Source: CAZSVI01 sp964610205
Lineage (GTDB): Bacteria > Bacillota > Clostridia > DSM-8532
Assembly: GCA_964610205.1 (NCBI GenBank)
Contig: CAZSVI010000114.1
Span: forward strand, 1 to 11,797
Direction: 5' to 3'
DNA length: 11,797 nt
Position numbers and translations under genes: made by a program. The notes beneath the pieces were generated by a model, which was given only the letters and a program-made list of their open reading frames with translations, had not been told where the DNA came from and made no database searches. Positions 1 through 6,434 of the stretch are shown here, in pieces. How positions within the stretch are numbered: the stretch's first letter is position 1; each line of letters opens with the position of its first letter.

Positions 1-267
1 AACAATACCATCTCTTCCGATAAGGCTTTCCGCATTGGTAGTATGGCTTCCTATTTTGAAGTACTTGACAGCCAGCGGTCTTGTGTAATAAAGAAGTATC
101 ACTGATGATAAAAGGAAAACGGCAAATTGGATCCATGGATGAATATGTGTCAGGGAAATCAAAAACGCAAATAACGCACCTACGGCAAACCATATGGTAG
201 CCAGTCCCATCGTCGCCGCTTCAGCTATTAATAACAGCACCATTAACCCCAACCATACATAAGGCAT
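1..267 (-). CDS. NfeD family membrane protein (3' end cut by window edge)
   Basis: This is the N-terminal 89 residues of an NfeD-like protein; the C-terminal part lies beyond base 1. The visible protein begins MPYVWLGLMVLLLIAEAATM, continues with a second hydrophobic stretch (IWFAVGALFAFLISL) and a third (QFAVFLLSSVILLYY), then TRPLAVKYF and TNAESLIGRDGIV. This is the usual pattern of short NfeD proteins: several TM helices, a TRPL-K-TNA-LIG linker, then a soluble OB-fold that is missing here. NfeD proteins are thought to modulate membrane proteases or partner with SPFH/stomatin proteins; no partner is visible. The ATG at 267 is the first standard start after an in-frame stop at 319-321, but it has no SD at normal distance. 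The SD at 292-300 fits an ATT at 285 better (see that entry). The gene lies 3' of the acetyltransferase and may be co-transcribed. The family call is confident; the start is not. Confidence 0.8.
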   Translation of the reverse strand, partial: MPYVWLGLMVLLLIAEAATMGLATIWFAVGALFAFLISLTHIHPWIQFAVFLLSSVILLYYTRPLAVKYFKIGSHTTNAESLIGRDGIV

Positions 268-282
268 TGATTCTACGCTAAA

Positions 283-300
283 AATATTAATCCCTCCCTT
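283..300 (-). promoter_or_regulatory. Strong SD pointing to an ATT start for nfeD
   Basis: Read on the minus strand, AAGGGAGGG at 300-292 is followed 7 bases later by an in-frame ATT codon (285-283). The first in-frame ATG (267-265) is 24 bases from this SD, too far for normal initiation, and no GTG or TTG lies between them. An AUU start would add six residues (MFSVES). AUU starts are known but rare (for example E. coli infC). This is inference from spacing only. Confidence 0.45.
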
Positions 301-334
301 CAGAGTGCTTGTATAAATTCAAATCCTTTGATAT

Positions 335-382
335 GTGTTCCGAATGGCCTGCATACAAATAATATGCATTACCGAATAACAC
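335..382 (-). repeat. Nested inverted repeats between GNAT gene and nfeD
   Basis: Immediately after the acetyltransferase stop codon, TGCATA (350-355) and TATGCA (363-368) form a perfect 6-bp stem with a 7-base loop. An outer pair, GTGTT (335-339) and AACAC (378-382), brackets it. There is no T-run on the minus strand after it, so it does not look like an intrinsic terminator. It may be a 3'-end or intercistronic RNA structure, or chance in AT-rich DNA. Confidence 0.25.
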
Positions 383-1510
383 TCATTCGAATTTTTTCAG
401 GTAGCAGCGTCGTCTCCTGTGTGTACGAACTTCATCAAAAAAGCGCCAGAAGGAATGAACCGCTCTGTTTGTTTCCAACTGCGGACTGCCAATGGAGTGT
501 TTGACGCCATTTTTTATCGCGTTCCGTGTAAGATGCTCCAGACATATACTGGAAACCCCCGTGTTCTTAAACTCTGGTCTGACCGCAACCAGATATAGGT
601 CAAGAATATCATTTTTCTTTATTGCTTTCAATACTCTAAAAAAACCAAAAGGTAATAATTTTCCCTTACTCTTTTTTACGGCTTTCGCCAACGATGGAAA
701 AACCAGGGCAAAAGCTGCCAGCTTCCCTTCCTTATCCAGAACGAAACTGATATAATCGGGGTTTGCAAATGATATATACTGGTCTGTATATGCCTTTTTT
801 TGTTCATCAGATAACGGTACGACACCATATAAGTCTTTGTATGCAATATTTACAAGATCAAACATTTCATCTACATATGGCAGAACATCCTTTATTTTTT
901 TTATTTCCAATATTCTTAAATCATATTTATTTAAGGCCTTTTGAGCCATGGCCGTTAATTCCTTCGCGGGTTTATCGGACGGCATAACAATATCGCACTC
1001 CAACCAGTCGATATCCTTACAGTATCCTAATTCCTCAAGGTGCTCCTTGTAGTAAGGATAGTGGTACATTGTAATGATAGACCCCATCTCATCATATCCT
1101 TCAACCAGAAGCCCCTCCTTGTCCAGATCACAGAAACCCAGAGGGCCGTGAATCCCGTCCATGCCGTTTTCCATTGCCCAATCTTCAGCTGTTTCAAGCA
1201 GCGCTCCGGAAACTTCCCTGTCATCAATGAAATCTATCCAGCCAAAACGGGCATATCTGTTTTTCCATGTCTCTATATACCGGCGATTGATAATGCCTGC
1301 AATTCTACCCGCAACTTTTCCGTCTTTATATGCAAGCCAATATTTCGCGTTGCAATATGCAAATGAAGGATTCTTTTTTTTCAACAGGGTTGCCTTTTCA
1401 TCAAAAAAAAGAGGAGGAACATAATAAGGATTGTCTTTATAAAGGATATTGGGGAACCTGATAAACGATTTTAACTGCCTTTTTGTCCTAACTTCAAAAA
1501 TCTGAACCAT
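383..1510 (-). CDS. Tandem GNAT-like acyltransferase, YghO-type, function unknown
   Basis: The 375-residue protein resembles the poorly characterised YghO-like family of GNAT-fold N-acetyltransferases. Two GNAT-like halves can be seen. The first (about residues 50-165) has WLAYKDGKVAGRIAGIIN, typical of GNAT beta-strands, then GIHGPLGF and TMYHYPYYKEHLEELGY. The second (about 250-360) has ISFVLDKEGKLAAFALVFP, then LYLVAVRPEFKNTGVSSIC, a degenerate acetyl-CoA pyrophosphate loop (the usual Q/R-x-x-G-x-G/A is only partly kept), then ETNRAVHSFWRFF. The C-terminus is very basic (RTHRRRR). No signal peptide or TM segment is seen. The ATG at 1510 is preceded by AGGGG six bases upstream, and a good promoter lies about 80 bases further up. 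nfeD follows about 100 bases downstream. The substrate cannot be deduced, and a non-acetyl acyl donor is possible. Confidence 0.75.
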   Translation of the reverse strand: MVQIFEVRTKRQLKSFIRFPNILYKDNPYYVPPLFFDEKATLLKKKNPSFAYCNAKYWLAYKDGKVAGRIAGIINRRYIETWKNRYARFGWIDFIDDREVSGALLETAEDWAMENGMDGIHGPLGFCDLDKEGLLVEGYDEMGSIITMYHYPYYKEHLEELGYCKDIDWLECDIVMPSDKPAKELTAMAQKALNKYDLRILEIKKIKDVLPYVDEMFDLVNIAYKDLYGVVPLSDEQKKAYTDQYISFANPDYISFVLDKEGKLAAFALVFPSLAKAVKKSKGKLLPFGFFRVLKAIKKNDILDLYLVAVRPEFKNTGVSSICLEHLTRNAIKNGVKHSIGSPQLETNRAVHSFWRFFDEVRTHRRRRCYLKKFE

Positions 1511-1595
1511 ATTTCACCCCTGCTTATATTTATACCCTTTTTATCATATGTTGTTATATTCCTGAATACCAGCCGGGACGCAAGCCAACAAAAAT

Positions 1596-1624
1596 ATTAT
1601 ACCGCAGCAAGCCCATAAAATCAA
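1596..1624 (-). promoter_or_regulatory. Sigma-A-type promoter for the GNAT gene
   Basis: On the minus strand, TTGATT (1624-1619) and a perfect TATAAT (1601-1596) are separated by exactly 17 bases. Transcription would begin near 1589, giving a leader of about 80 bases before the acetyltransferase ATG at 1510. The promoter lies downstream of the SLH gene's terminator, so the GNAT-nfeD pair appears to be an independent unit. The rest of the 295-base gap between the GNAT and SLH genes is AT-rich and shows nothing else convincing. Confidence 0.75.
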
Positions 1625-1759
1625 ATATTAAGGGTATTAACGCATTTATACTATTTTTATTAATTATTACGCGGTAAAGCAACATATATGACAGGTGTCT
1701 TTTGGAAGAGGCAATTTTTATGCAGGAAACATTATGCGCTTCCGCACTGTGTCGACGAC

Positions 1760-1787
1760 AAAAAAGCCTGTGGAGATAACCACAGGC
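1760..1787 (-). terminator. Rho-independent terminator of the SLH gene
   Basis: On the minus strand, GCCTGTGG (1787-1780) and CCACAGGC (1773-1766) form a perfect 8-bp GC-rich stem with a 6-base loop, followed directly by six T residues (1765-1760). It lies about 20 bases after the stop codon of the SLH protein at 1806. This is a classic intrinsic terminator, and it separates the surface-protein gene from the GNAT gene. Confidence 0.92.
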
Positions 1788-1805
1788 CGCTTTGCCATAT
1801 CATGA

Positions 1806-2864
1806 TTACGGCATTTCCTTGTATATTGCATTTCCTGTATACTTTCCGTGATTGTATACCGCTGTAACATTGATATAGTATTTCTGTCCTGATGCGACTT
1901 TTGAAAAATCACCTCCGTTGTAATTCTGTCCCGGAGTGATAACAAAATATGTTTTATTAATATCTGATATGTATGCAACGTACCCGTCGTCAGGGTATGC
2001 CGGATTTGAATTTGATTTTGACATAACCACTTTATAATAATTGAAATTACCGTTCTGCGTTTTGTCCCATTCAACCTTCAGGCCGTCGGATATTGTTTTT
2101 ATGCTAATCTGCGGCGTGAAGGACGCCTCATCCGGAATTGGTGTTGGTGTTGGAGAGGCTGTGGGAGCAGGAGTAACCTCATCCTCACTGTAGGTTACTT
2201 TATCCCCCTCATCATATGTAACCTTCTCCATTGTTAAAATATTGTTCAAAAGCTTTGCCATTTCAGCACGGGTAAGAATCAACTGCGGGTTAAACATCAT
2301 ATTATTACCCGCACCCGACCCTACCATAACCTCATTATCAACAACGGAAGCAACAAAACTGCGCAAATTAGGGGATACCTTATCTACATCCCGGTAATTG
2401 TCCAGTATAGCCGCATAATTGTTAATAGGCTGATATCCAAGGGCTTTTACAAGAGAAACGGCAATATCCTCACGGACAGAAAGCTCATCAGGACGGAAAT
2501 AGTCACCCTGGGATGTACGGTATCCTGTCAGATAATATTTGGCGGTTTCAACATACTTGTAGTATTGAGAATTTTTCGGGATATCCAGAAATGTTGCCTG
2601 GTCAGGATTTTTCAACGGAAGCTCCAGGGCTTTTACAATCAGAACCGCAAACTCACCCCGGGAAACAGTTCCATTAGGATTGAAACGGCCTTTTGAATCC
2701 TTTGACATAATTCCTGACTTTACAATGTTTTTTACACTTTCATATGCCCAATGGTTTTCATCCAGATCCGTAAATTCACTCTTTCCGGCAGTTGTTGACG
2801 CGATAGCCGGAACTGAAGTCAGTAAAAGAACACTGATAATTAAAAAAAATACCACTTTACGCAA
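1806..2864 (-). CDS. Secreted S-layer-homology protein with C-terminal Fn3-like domain
   Basis: A predicted cell-surface protein of 352 residues from a TTG start. The signal peptide is RKVVFFLIISVLLLTSVPAIA, with likely cleavage after AIA at residue 22. Three SLH repeats follow: about 31-80 (FTDLDENHWAYESV, VSRGEFA), 91-142 (FLDIPKNSQYYKYVE, VREDIA) and 155-207 (YRDVDKVSPNLR, TRAEMA). SLH domains bind pyruvylated secondary cell-wall polymer. An acidic then Pro/Thr-rich linker (about 208-245, with TPAPTASPTPTP) leads to a roughly 100-residue beta-rich domain (about 248-352) resembling fibronectin type III (LKVEWDKTQNGNFNYYKVVMS, YYINVTAVY). No catalytic motif is seen, so a structural, adhesive or binding role is likely. 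The frame stays open upstream to an ATG at 2951, but that start has no SD and would put 29 charged residues before the signal peptide. The TTG at 2864 has GAGGAGGTG seven bases upstream and is preferred. Confidence 0.88.
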   Translation of the reverse strand: MRKVVFFLIISVLLLTSVPAIASTTAGKSEFTDLDENHWAYESVKNIVKSGIMSKDSKGRFNPNGTVSRGEFAVLIVKALELPLKNPDQATFLDIPKNSQYYKYVETAKYYLTGYRTSQGDYFRPDELSVREDIAVSLVKALGYQPINNYAAILDNYRDVDKVSPNLRSFVASVVDNEVMVGSGAGNNMMFNPQLILTRAEMAKLLNNILTMEKVTYDEGDKVTYSEDEVTPAPTASPTPTPIPDEASFTPQISIKTISDGLKVEWDKTQNGNFNYYKVVMSKSNSNPAYPDDGYVAYISDINKTYFVITPGQNYNGGDFSKVASGQKYYINVTAVYNHGKYTGNAIYKEMP

Positions 2865-2871
2865 AAAAATA

Positions 2872-2880
2872 CACCTCCTC
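2872..2880 (-). promoter_or_regulatory. SD that fixes the TTG start of the SLH gene
   Basis: GAGGAGGTG on the minus strand ends seven bases before TTG (2864-2862). The next residues, RKVVFFLIIS, are the n- and h-regions of a signal peptide. Together they outweigh the upstream in-frame ATG at 2951. Confidence 0.85.
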
Positions 2881-2882
2881 TT

Positions 2883-2923
2883 GTTTTGTAAACCTGCCCA
2901 ATACCTTTTACGGTTTACAAAAC
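2883..2923 (-). repeat. 12-base perfect inverted repeat next to the SLH ribosome binding site
   Basis: On the plus strand, GTTTTGTAAACC (2883-2894) and its exact reverse complement GGTTTACAAAAC (2912-2923) are separated by 17 bases. The proximal arm ends two bases from the SD of the SLH gene. Each arm is itself nearly palindromic (GTTT-nnn(n)-AAAC). It could be an RNA hairpin modulating ribosome access, or a pair of operator half-sites. No matching known riboswitch was recognised, and no convincing -35/-10 pair was found in the 199-base gap (2865-3063). Confidence 0.6.
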
Positions 2924-3063
2924 CATTGGCTAATTGGCAGTCCGCATACACGAAACTATATGCGCGGCAAACCGCTTATTCCACATACTCTGATTTTCCT
3001 ACAAAATGTAAATAAAAGAAATAGGAAATGAGACCCATTTGCCGGGACTTTTGAACCAAATAG

Positions 3064-4017
3064 CTATATATCCGTCTTATAAAGCCTTCTTTTATCCAAA
3101 GACCAGACCGGTTCGGAGAAATTGCCCTTTTCAACATTCTTCAGCGCGTCTTCAAAGTCATAAACCCGGGCGTCAATCATATCAATATGGTGCAATAGTT
3201 CGGCTTCCAGAAACATGGGTTTTTTAGGACTCCCGTATTCGGGCTCGTAATGATGACTGGCCACCATGTGCTGAAGTATAAGTATTATCTCGGAAGATGT
3301 ACCAAGCTCTCTTCCGGTATTATCAATATCGCTTATTCCCATTGATATATGTCCTAAAAGCTGGCCTTCTCTGGAATACTCTGAAAAACCAAGGGTATCC
3401 GAATCCAGTTCACCAATTTTGGCAAGATCATGAATCAATACGCCTGCGAACAGCAAATCCTCATTTATTCCGGTGTAAACTTCCTTAATTTTTTCGGATA
3501 ATCTAAGCATTCGAAGCAAATGATATAAAAGGCCGCTTCGTATGGAATGATGCAAAGCACGTGCAGCCGGATAATACATAAGCTTCTCTTTCTTGTCCTT
3601 CAGCATTTTCTTAACGAGATTCCTTATTTCATCATTTTGAATTTTATCCAGGTAAGAATATATTTCATTAAGCATCGTATCGGGCTCAATGGGAGCAGAC
3701 CGGACAAAATCGGAGATCTTTTCCTGATCTTCCTGATCGGCAAGGCGCATACGGTTAATATTCAATTGAAGATTATCCTTCCAACTATCCACCTTAGCAT
3801 TTATATAATAGAGTTTGTTCAATGTTATTTCAGTGAATAAGGCTTCCTCTATATCCCAATATTTCGCGTTTATTTCTCCTGTGGAATCCATAAACACAAG
3901 ATCGAGAAAAAGCTTCTTATTGGAAGCTTCCTTCAATTCTTTTTTACGGAGTATATAAATACCGTTTATTACCTCTCCCTGAACTAAATCCCTTATTAAA
4001 ACTCCCATAAAACGCAT
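3064..4017 (-). CDS. YhaM-like 3'-5' exoribonuclease (OB-fold plus HD domain)
   Basis: The 317 residues match the roughly 314 expected for the YhaM/CBF1 family of Gram-positive 3'-5' exoribonucleases. Residues 1-95 look like an OB-fold nucleic-acid-binding domain (IRDLVQGEVINGIYILRKKE, LDLVFMDSTGEINAKYWD). Residues 150-290 form an HD metal-dependent domain: HH at 156-157, HD at 196-197 within LIHDLAKIGEL, H223 in GHISMG, HH at 255-256 in ASHHYE, and D279 in HHIDMIDA. All expected metal ligands are present, so the enzyme should be active. YhaM acts in RNA (and single-stranded DNA) trimming. The ATG at 4047 would overlap the upstream gene and has a badly placed SD; the ATG at 4017 has GGAGG five bases upstream. 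Its predecessor, the HD-GYP gene, ends 17 bases before, so the two are almost certainly co-transcribed from the promoter at 5217-5246. A generic HD phosphohydrolase is the alternative. Confidence 0.82.
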   Translation of the reverse strand: MRFMGVLIRDLVQGEVINGIYILRKKELKEASNKKLFLDLVFMDSTGEINAKYWDIEEALFTEITLNKLYYINAKVDSWKDNLQLNINRMRLADQEDQEKISDFVRSAPIEPDTMLNEIYSYLDKIQNDEIRNLVKKMLKDKKEKLMYYPAARALHHSIRSGLLYHLLRMLRLSEKIKEVYTGINEDLLFAGVLIHDLAKIGELDSDTLGFSEYSREGQLLGHISMGISDIDNTGRELGTSSEIILILQHMVASHHYEPEYGSPKKPMFLEAELLHHIDMIDARVYDFEDALKNVEKGNFSEPVWSLDKRRLYKTDI

Positions 4018-4022
4018 ATTTG

Positions 4023-4027
4023 CCTCC
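4023..4027 (-). promoter_or_regulatory. SD choosing the ATG at 4017 for the YhaM-like gene
   Basis: GGAGG on the minus strand sits five bases before ATG at 4017-4015. The in-frame ATG at 4047 would have its GGAG only two bases away and would overlap the HD-GYP stop codon. Confidence 0.7.
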
Positions 4028-4034
4028 ATGAATT

Positions 4035-5099
4035 CTATATATCCCATATCTCCGTAATACGGTATTGCGGATGCTCGATTAAATCTATTTCTCTTTGTTT
4101 CGGGAGCATTTTCCCCTCGGAACTCATAACCACTCTTATAACCGGTCTTGTCGGGAATCTTTTATTATATTTTGAAACCAGGCCTTTTTCACCGTTGTTA
4201 AGTATAACTGCCGTTCCTACCGGATAATAAGCAATATACCGGATAAAAACATCAACAACCTCCTGATCAAAATGGTGAGAACCAAGGGATGTTATATAAT
4301 CGACGACTTCGTGCGGCATCAGCTTTTTCCTGTAAATTCTGTCTGATGTTAACGCATCATAGACATCCGATACCGCAACAATCCTGGCGGCTTTATGAAT
4401 ATTTTCATCCTTCAGCTGATACGGATAGCCGCTGCCATCCACACGTTCGTGATGCCCAAGGGCTATATAAGACGCAGTCATGCTAATCCCATTGGTGTTT
4501 TTTAAGATTTCATAACCATAATAAGTATGCTTCTTTATTTCTTCAAATTCCTCGGAACTAAGCTGAAAGGGTTTATTAAGAATTTGTTGAGGAACCATTA
4601 CTTTACCAATGTCATGGAGGATGGACCCAACTCCCAGCTCCCGGAGTTTTTCCCCGCTGTAGCCAAGACCAATTCCTATAATCAATGAAAGTATGCAGAC
4701 GCTGACGCTGTGGGCGAATGTATAATCATCAACTGAACGTATTTCTGATAAATTTACTATGATATCTCCATTTGCTAAAATACCGGCTATGATCTTATCA
4801 ACAACTTCCATGATCTGTCGTCCGTCGATGCTTGTTTTTATGGATGGATTTTTCATCATTACCTTAACCATTTGTTTGGCTTCGTTAACAATTTCTTCCC
4901 GTACAACCTCAGGCACACGGATATCTTTTGATATTTCATCTTCAATGTATATATCGCTAATTCCATTAACCTGAAGTTTTCTTCTGTATTCTTCTGTAAG
5001 CTCCATGCCGGAAGCGAGCAATACTTTCCCCTCAGCAGTCATGATTGTTTTGGCAAGTACTGCACCGGCCTGAATTCTATCCAGGTTAACCCTCCGCAC
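4035..5099 (-). CDS. HD-GYP domain protein, probable c-di-GMP phosphodiesterase
   Basis: A 354-residue soluble HD-GYP protein. The N-terminal region (1-110) is a small beta segment (LDRIQAGAVLAKTIMTAEGK) plus helices, typical of clostridial HD-GYP proteins, with no TM helix. The catalytic HD-GYP domain (about 120-285) keeps H130, HD at 162-163 (LHDIGK), H191, HHERVDGSGYP at 216-226 with an intact GYP triad, and D245 in SDVYDALTSDR. This signature is associated with hydrolysis of c-di-GMP (and in some subgroups 3',3'-cGAMP). After the domain, residues 290-345 form an extra beta-rich tail (VGTAVILNNGEKGLVSKYN, RPVIRVV). The start is GTG at 5099 with GGGAGGG nine bases upstream, and the protein begins with the family-typical MRRV. 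It has its own near-consensus promoter and a YhaM-like nuclease gene immediately downstream. It is separated from the upstream cyclase gene, whose product it may oppose. Confidence 0.88.
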   Translation of the reverse strand: MRRVNLDRIQAGAVLAKTIMTAEGKVLLASGMELTEEYRRKLQVNGISDIYIEDEISKDIRVPEVVREEIVNEAKQMVKVMMKNPSIKTSIDGRQIMEVVDKIIAGILANGDIIVNLSEIRSVDDYTFAHSVSVCILSLIIGIGLGYSGEKLRELGVGSILHDIGKVMVPQQILNKPFQLSSEEFEEIKKHTYYGYEILKNTNGISMTASYIALGHHERVDGSGYPYQLKDENIHKAARIVAVSDVYDALTSDRIYRKKLMPHEVVDYITSLGSHHFDQEVVDVFIRYIAYYPVGTAVILNNGEKGLVSKYNKRFPTRPVIRVVMSSEGKMLPKQREIDLIEHPQYRITEIWDI

Positions 5100-5216
5100 C
5101 TACAGTTGCCCTCCCAACAAAGCAAATAAACTAAACTTAACAAAACACATATTTAATATCGGCTAAAATACGTCAAAATATTACAATTAACCAGAGTTCT
5201 CCAGCTTTTTACATGT

Positions 5217-5246
5217 ATTGTAGCATAAAAGAGAATATATTGTCAA
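5217..5246 (-). promoter_or_regulatory. Near-consensus sigma-A promoter for the HD-GYP/YhaM-like operon
   Basis: On the minus strand, a perfect TTGACA (5246-5241) is separated by 18 bases from TACAAT (5222-5217). Transcription would begin near 5210, giving a leader of about 110 bases before the GTG at 5099. A second TTGACG at about 5170 has no good -10. I recognised no riboswitch in the leader. Confidence 0.82.
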
Positions 5247-5256
5247 AATAGAAAAT

Positions 5257-5275
5257 AACACCCCACAGGAAGGTT
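5257..5275 (-). terminator. Possible weak terminator after the GGDEF gene
   Basis: On the minus strand, AACCTTCC and GGGGTGTT form an imperfect stem (one mismatch, two G-T pairs) with a 3-base loop, starting just after the cyclase stop codon (5277) and followed by the T-rich ATTTTCTATTTT. It could end the rny-to-cyclase unit before the next promoter, but the stem is poor. Confidence 0.3.
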
Positions 5276-5276
5276 A

Positions 5277-6392
5277 TCAGGGTTTATATGTCATTACTTT
5301 GTTTTTACCATCCTCCTTCGCAGAATACAGCGTCTTATCCGTTCTCCGTAAAAAGCTCAACATGTCATCCTCCTCTGACAATTGTGCAATACCAATACTG
5401 CATGTAACCTTTCCGGCTTTATCAAATATATTTTGTTCTATCTGCCGGCGAATCCTTTCTGTCAGTTCTGTTGCCTTTGCAACATCGGTACATGGAAGAA
5501 GCAGTATAAATTCCTCTCCCCCCCAGCGTGCAAATATATCACTTTTGCGTATGGTTTTTCTTATTATCTGTGAAGCTTCCACAATGACATTATCACCTAT
5601 AAGATGTCCAAAAGTGTCATTTATTTTCTTAAAATCATCAAAATCAAGTATCGCAACCGATAGCGGAACATTGTATCTTTTTGAGTACTCAATCCATTTA
5701 TTCATTTCTTCATCAAGTTTTGTTCTGTTACATGCTCCCGAAAGAGGATCTATTGTAGACAGCCGGACTAATTCCTTACGGTTTATATAGTTTATTCTTT
5801 CAATATAATTATTGTAGAATGATACCATTCCGCAAAGAATAGTGATAATCCAGATATAAACCGCTCCTGCCCAGAAATTTGAAGGCTTAATATTCTCTAT
5901 AAGATTTAATGATATTATGAGAAAACCGATATTCATAAACAATGAAACCCCTACTGAATATATCCACCGGTTGGAAACGATATACACTGCTATTAATAGA
6001 ACAATAACACCAAAAGCCTGAATCAAATAGTCCGGAGATTCATAAATGAAGTATATGAAGAGAAACAACAGTACTGCCAAAACTTCACAGGCAGTAATGT
6101 ATACAGCTATAATTTTATTGCTGCGGACATGTTTTATACATAAAAACAACATAACAACCAGAGTGGCAAAAACAATTCTTGCGATTGCCATCTGTTTATA
6201 TGTGCTGAAATTTGTCATCAGAAAATAATCAGGGATCAGAAACAGGGTATTGAGAAGGCCAAGTAATACTATAAGGGGTTTAATATAACGCATGGCTCTC
6301 TGCATGTACTGCCTGAAAAAATCCGATTCCAGGTTTTTGTCAGAAAATTCACCCAGGAAGTTAATCTTTTTTTCATCTACCGATAGCTTCAT
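5277..6392 (-). CDS. Membrane-bound GGDEF diguanylate cyclase
   Basis: A 371-residue predicted diguanylate cyclase (2 GTP to c-di-GMP). After a cytoplasmic N-terminus there are six hydrophobic segments at roughly 35-59, 68-88, 93-117, 122-140, 143-165 and 173-196, with short loops; this is an integral membrane sensor with no extracytoplasmic domain of any size. The GGDEF domain (about 208-371) has DPLSGACNR, DFDDFKKINDTFGHLIGD and the active-site GGEEF at 291-295. The allosteric I-site RxxD is intact (RKSD, 282-285, five residues before GGEEF), so product inhibition is expected. The first in-frame start is TTG at 6398, one base from the SD; ATG at 6392 has GAGG seven bases upstream and is preferred. 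The gene starts 42 bases after the phosphoglucomutase stop and is probably co-transcribed. It lies just upstream of an HD-GYP gene that could degrade the product. The signal sensed is unknown. Confidence 0.92.
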   Translation of the reverse strand: MKLSVDEKKINFLGEFSDKNLESDFFRQYMQRAMRYIKPLIVLLGLLNTLFLIPDYFLMTNFSTYKQMAIARIVFATLVVMLFLCIKHVRSNKIIAVYITACEVLAVLLFLFIYFIYESPDYLIQAFGVIVLLIAVYIVSNRWIYSVGVSLFMNIGFLIISLNLIENIKPSNFWAGAVYIWIITILCGMVSFYNNYIERINYINRKELVRLSTIDPLSGACNRTKLDEEMNKWIEYSKRYNVPLSVAILDFDDFKKINDTFGHLIGDNVIVEASQIIRKTIRKSDIFARWGGEEFILLLPCTDVAKATELTERIRRQIEQNIFDKAGKVTCSIGIAQLSEEDDMLSFLRRTDKTLYSAKEDGKNKVMTYKP

Positions 6393-6434
6393 AAACAAAC
6401 CTCATAATACCATCTGTTGATTATGCTATGGGCT

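Noticed and set aside
1575..1586. GGGACGCAAGCC on the plus strand, resembling the GGGACGCAAAGCC core of c-di-GMP-I riboswitches
   Set aside because: The rest of the aptamer (the upstream GGCAAACC-type element and the pairing P1/P3 stems) is absent, no plus-strand gene follows, and the site overlaps the leader of the minus-strand GNAT gene. Probably chance.
3018..3052. GACCC/GGGAC near the end of the YhaM-like gene, considered as its terminator
   Set aside because: The stem has only three continuous pairs plus a mismatch and no adjacent T-run. Not enough to support a terminator.
5299..5790. A 163-codon open frame on the plus strand
   Set aside because: It runs antisense to the conserved GGDEF domain and has no recognisable protein features. 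It is a shadow of the real gene.
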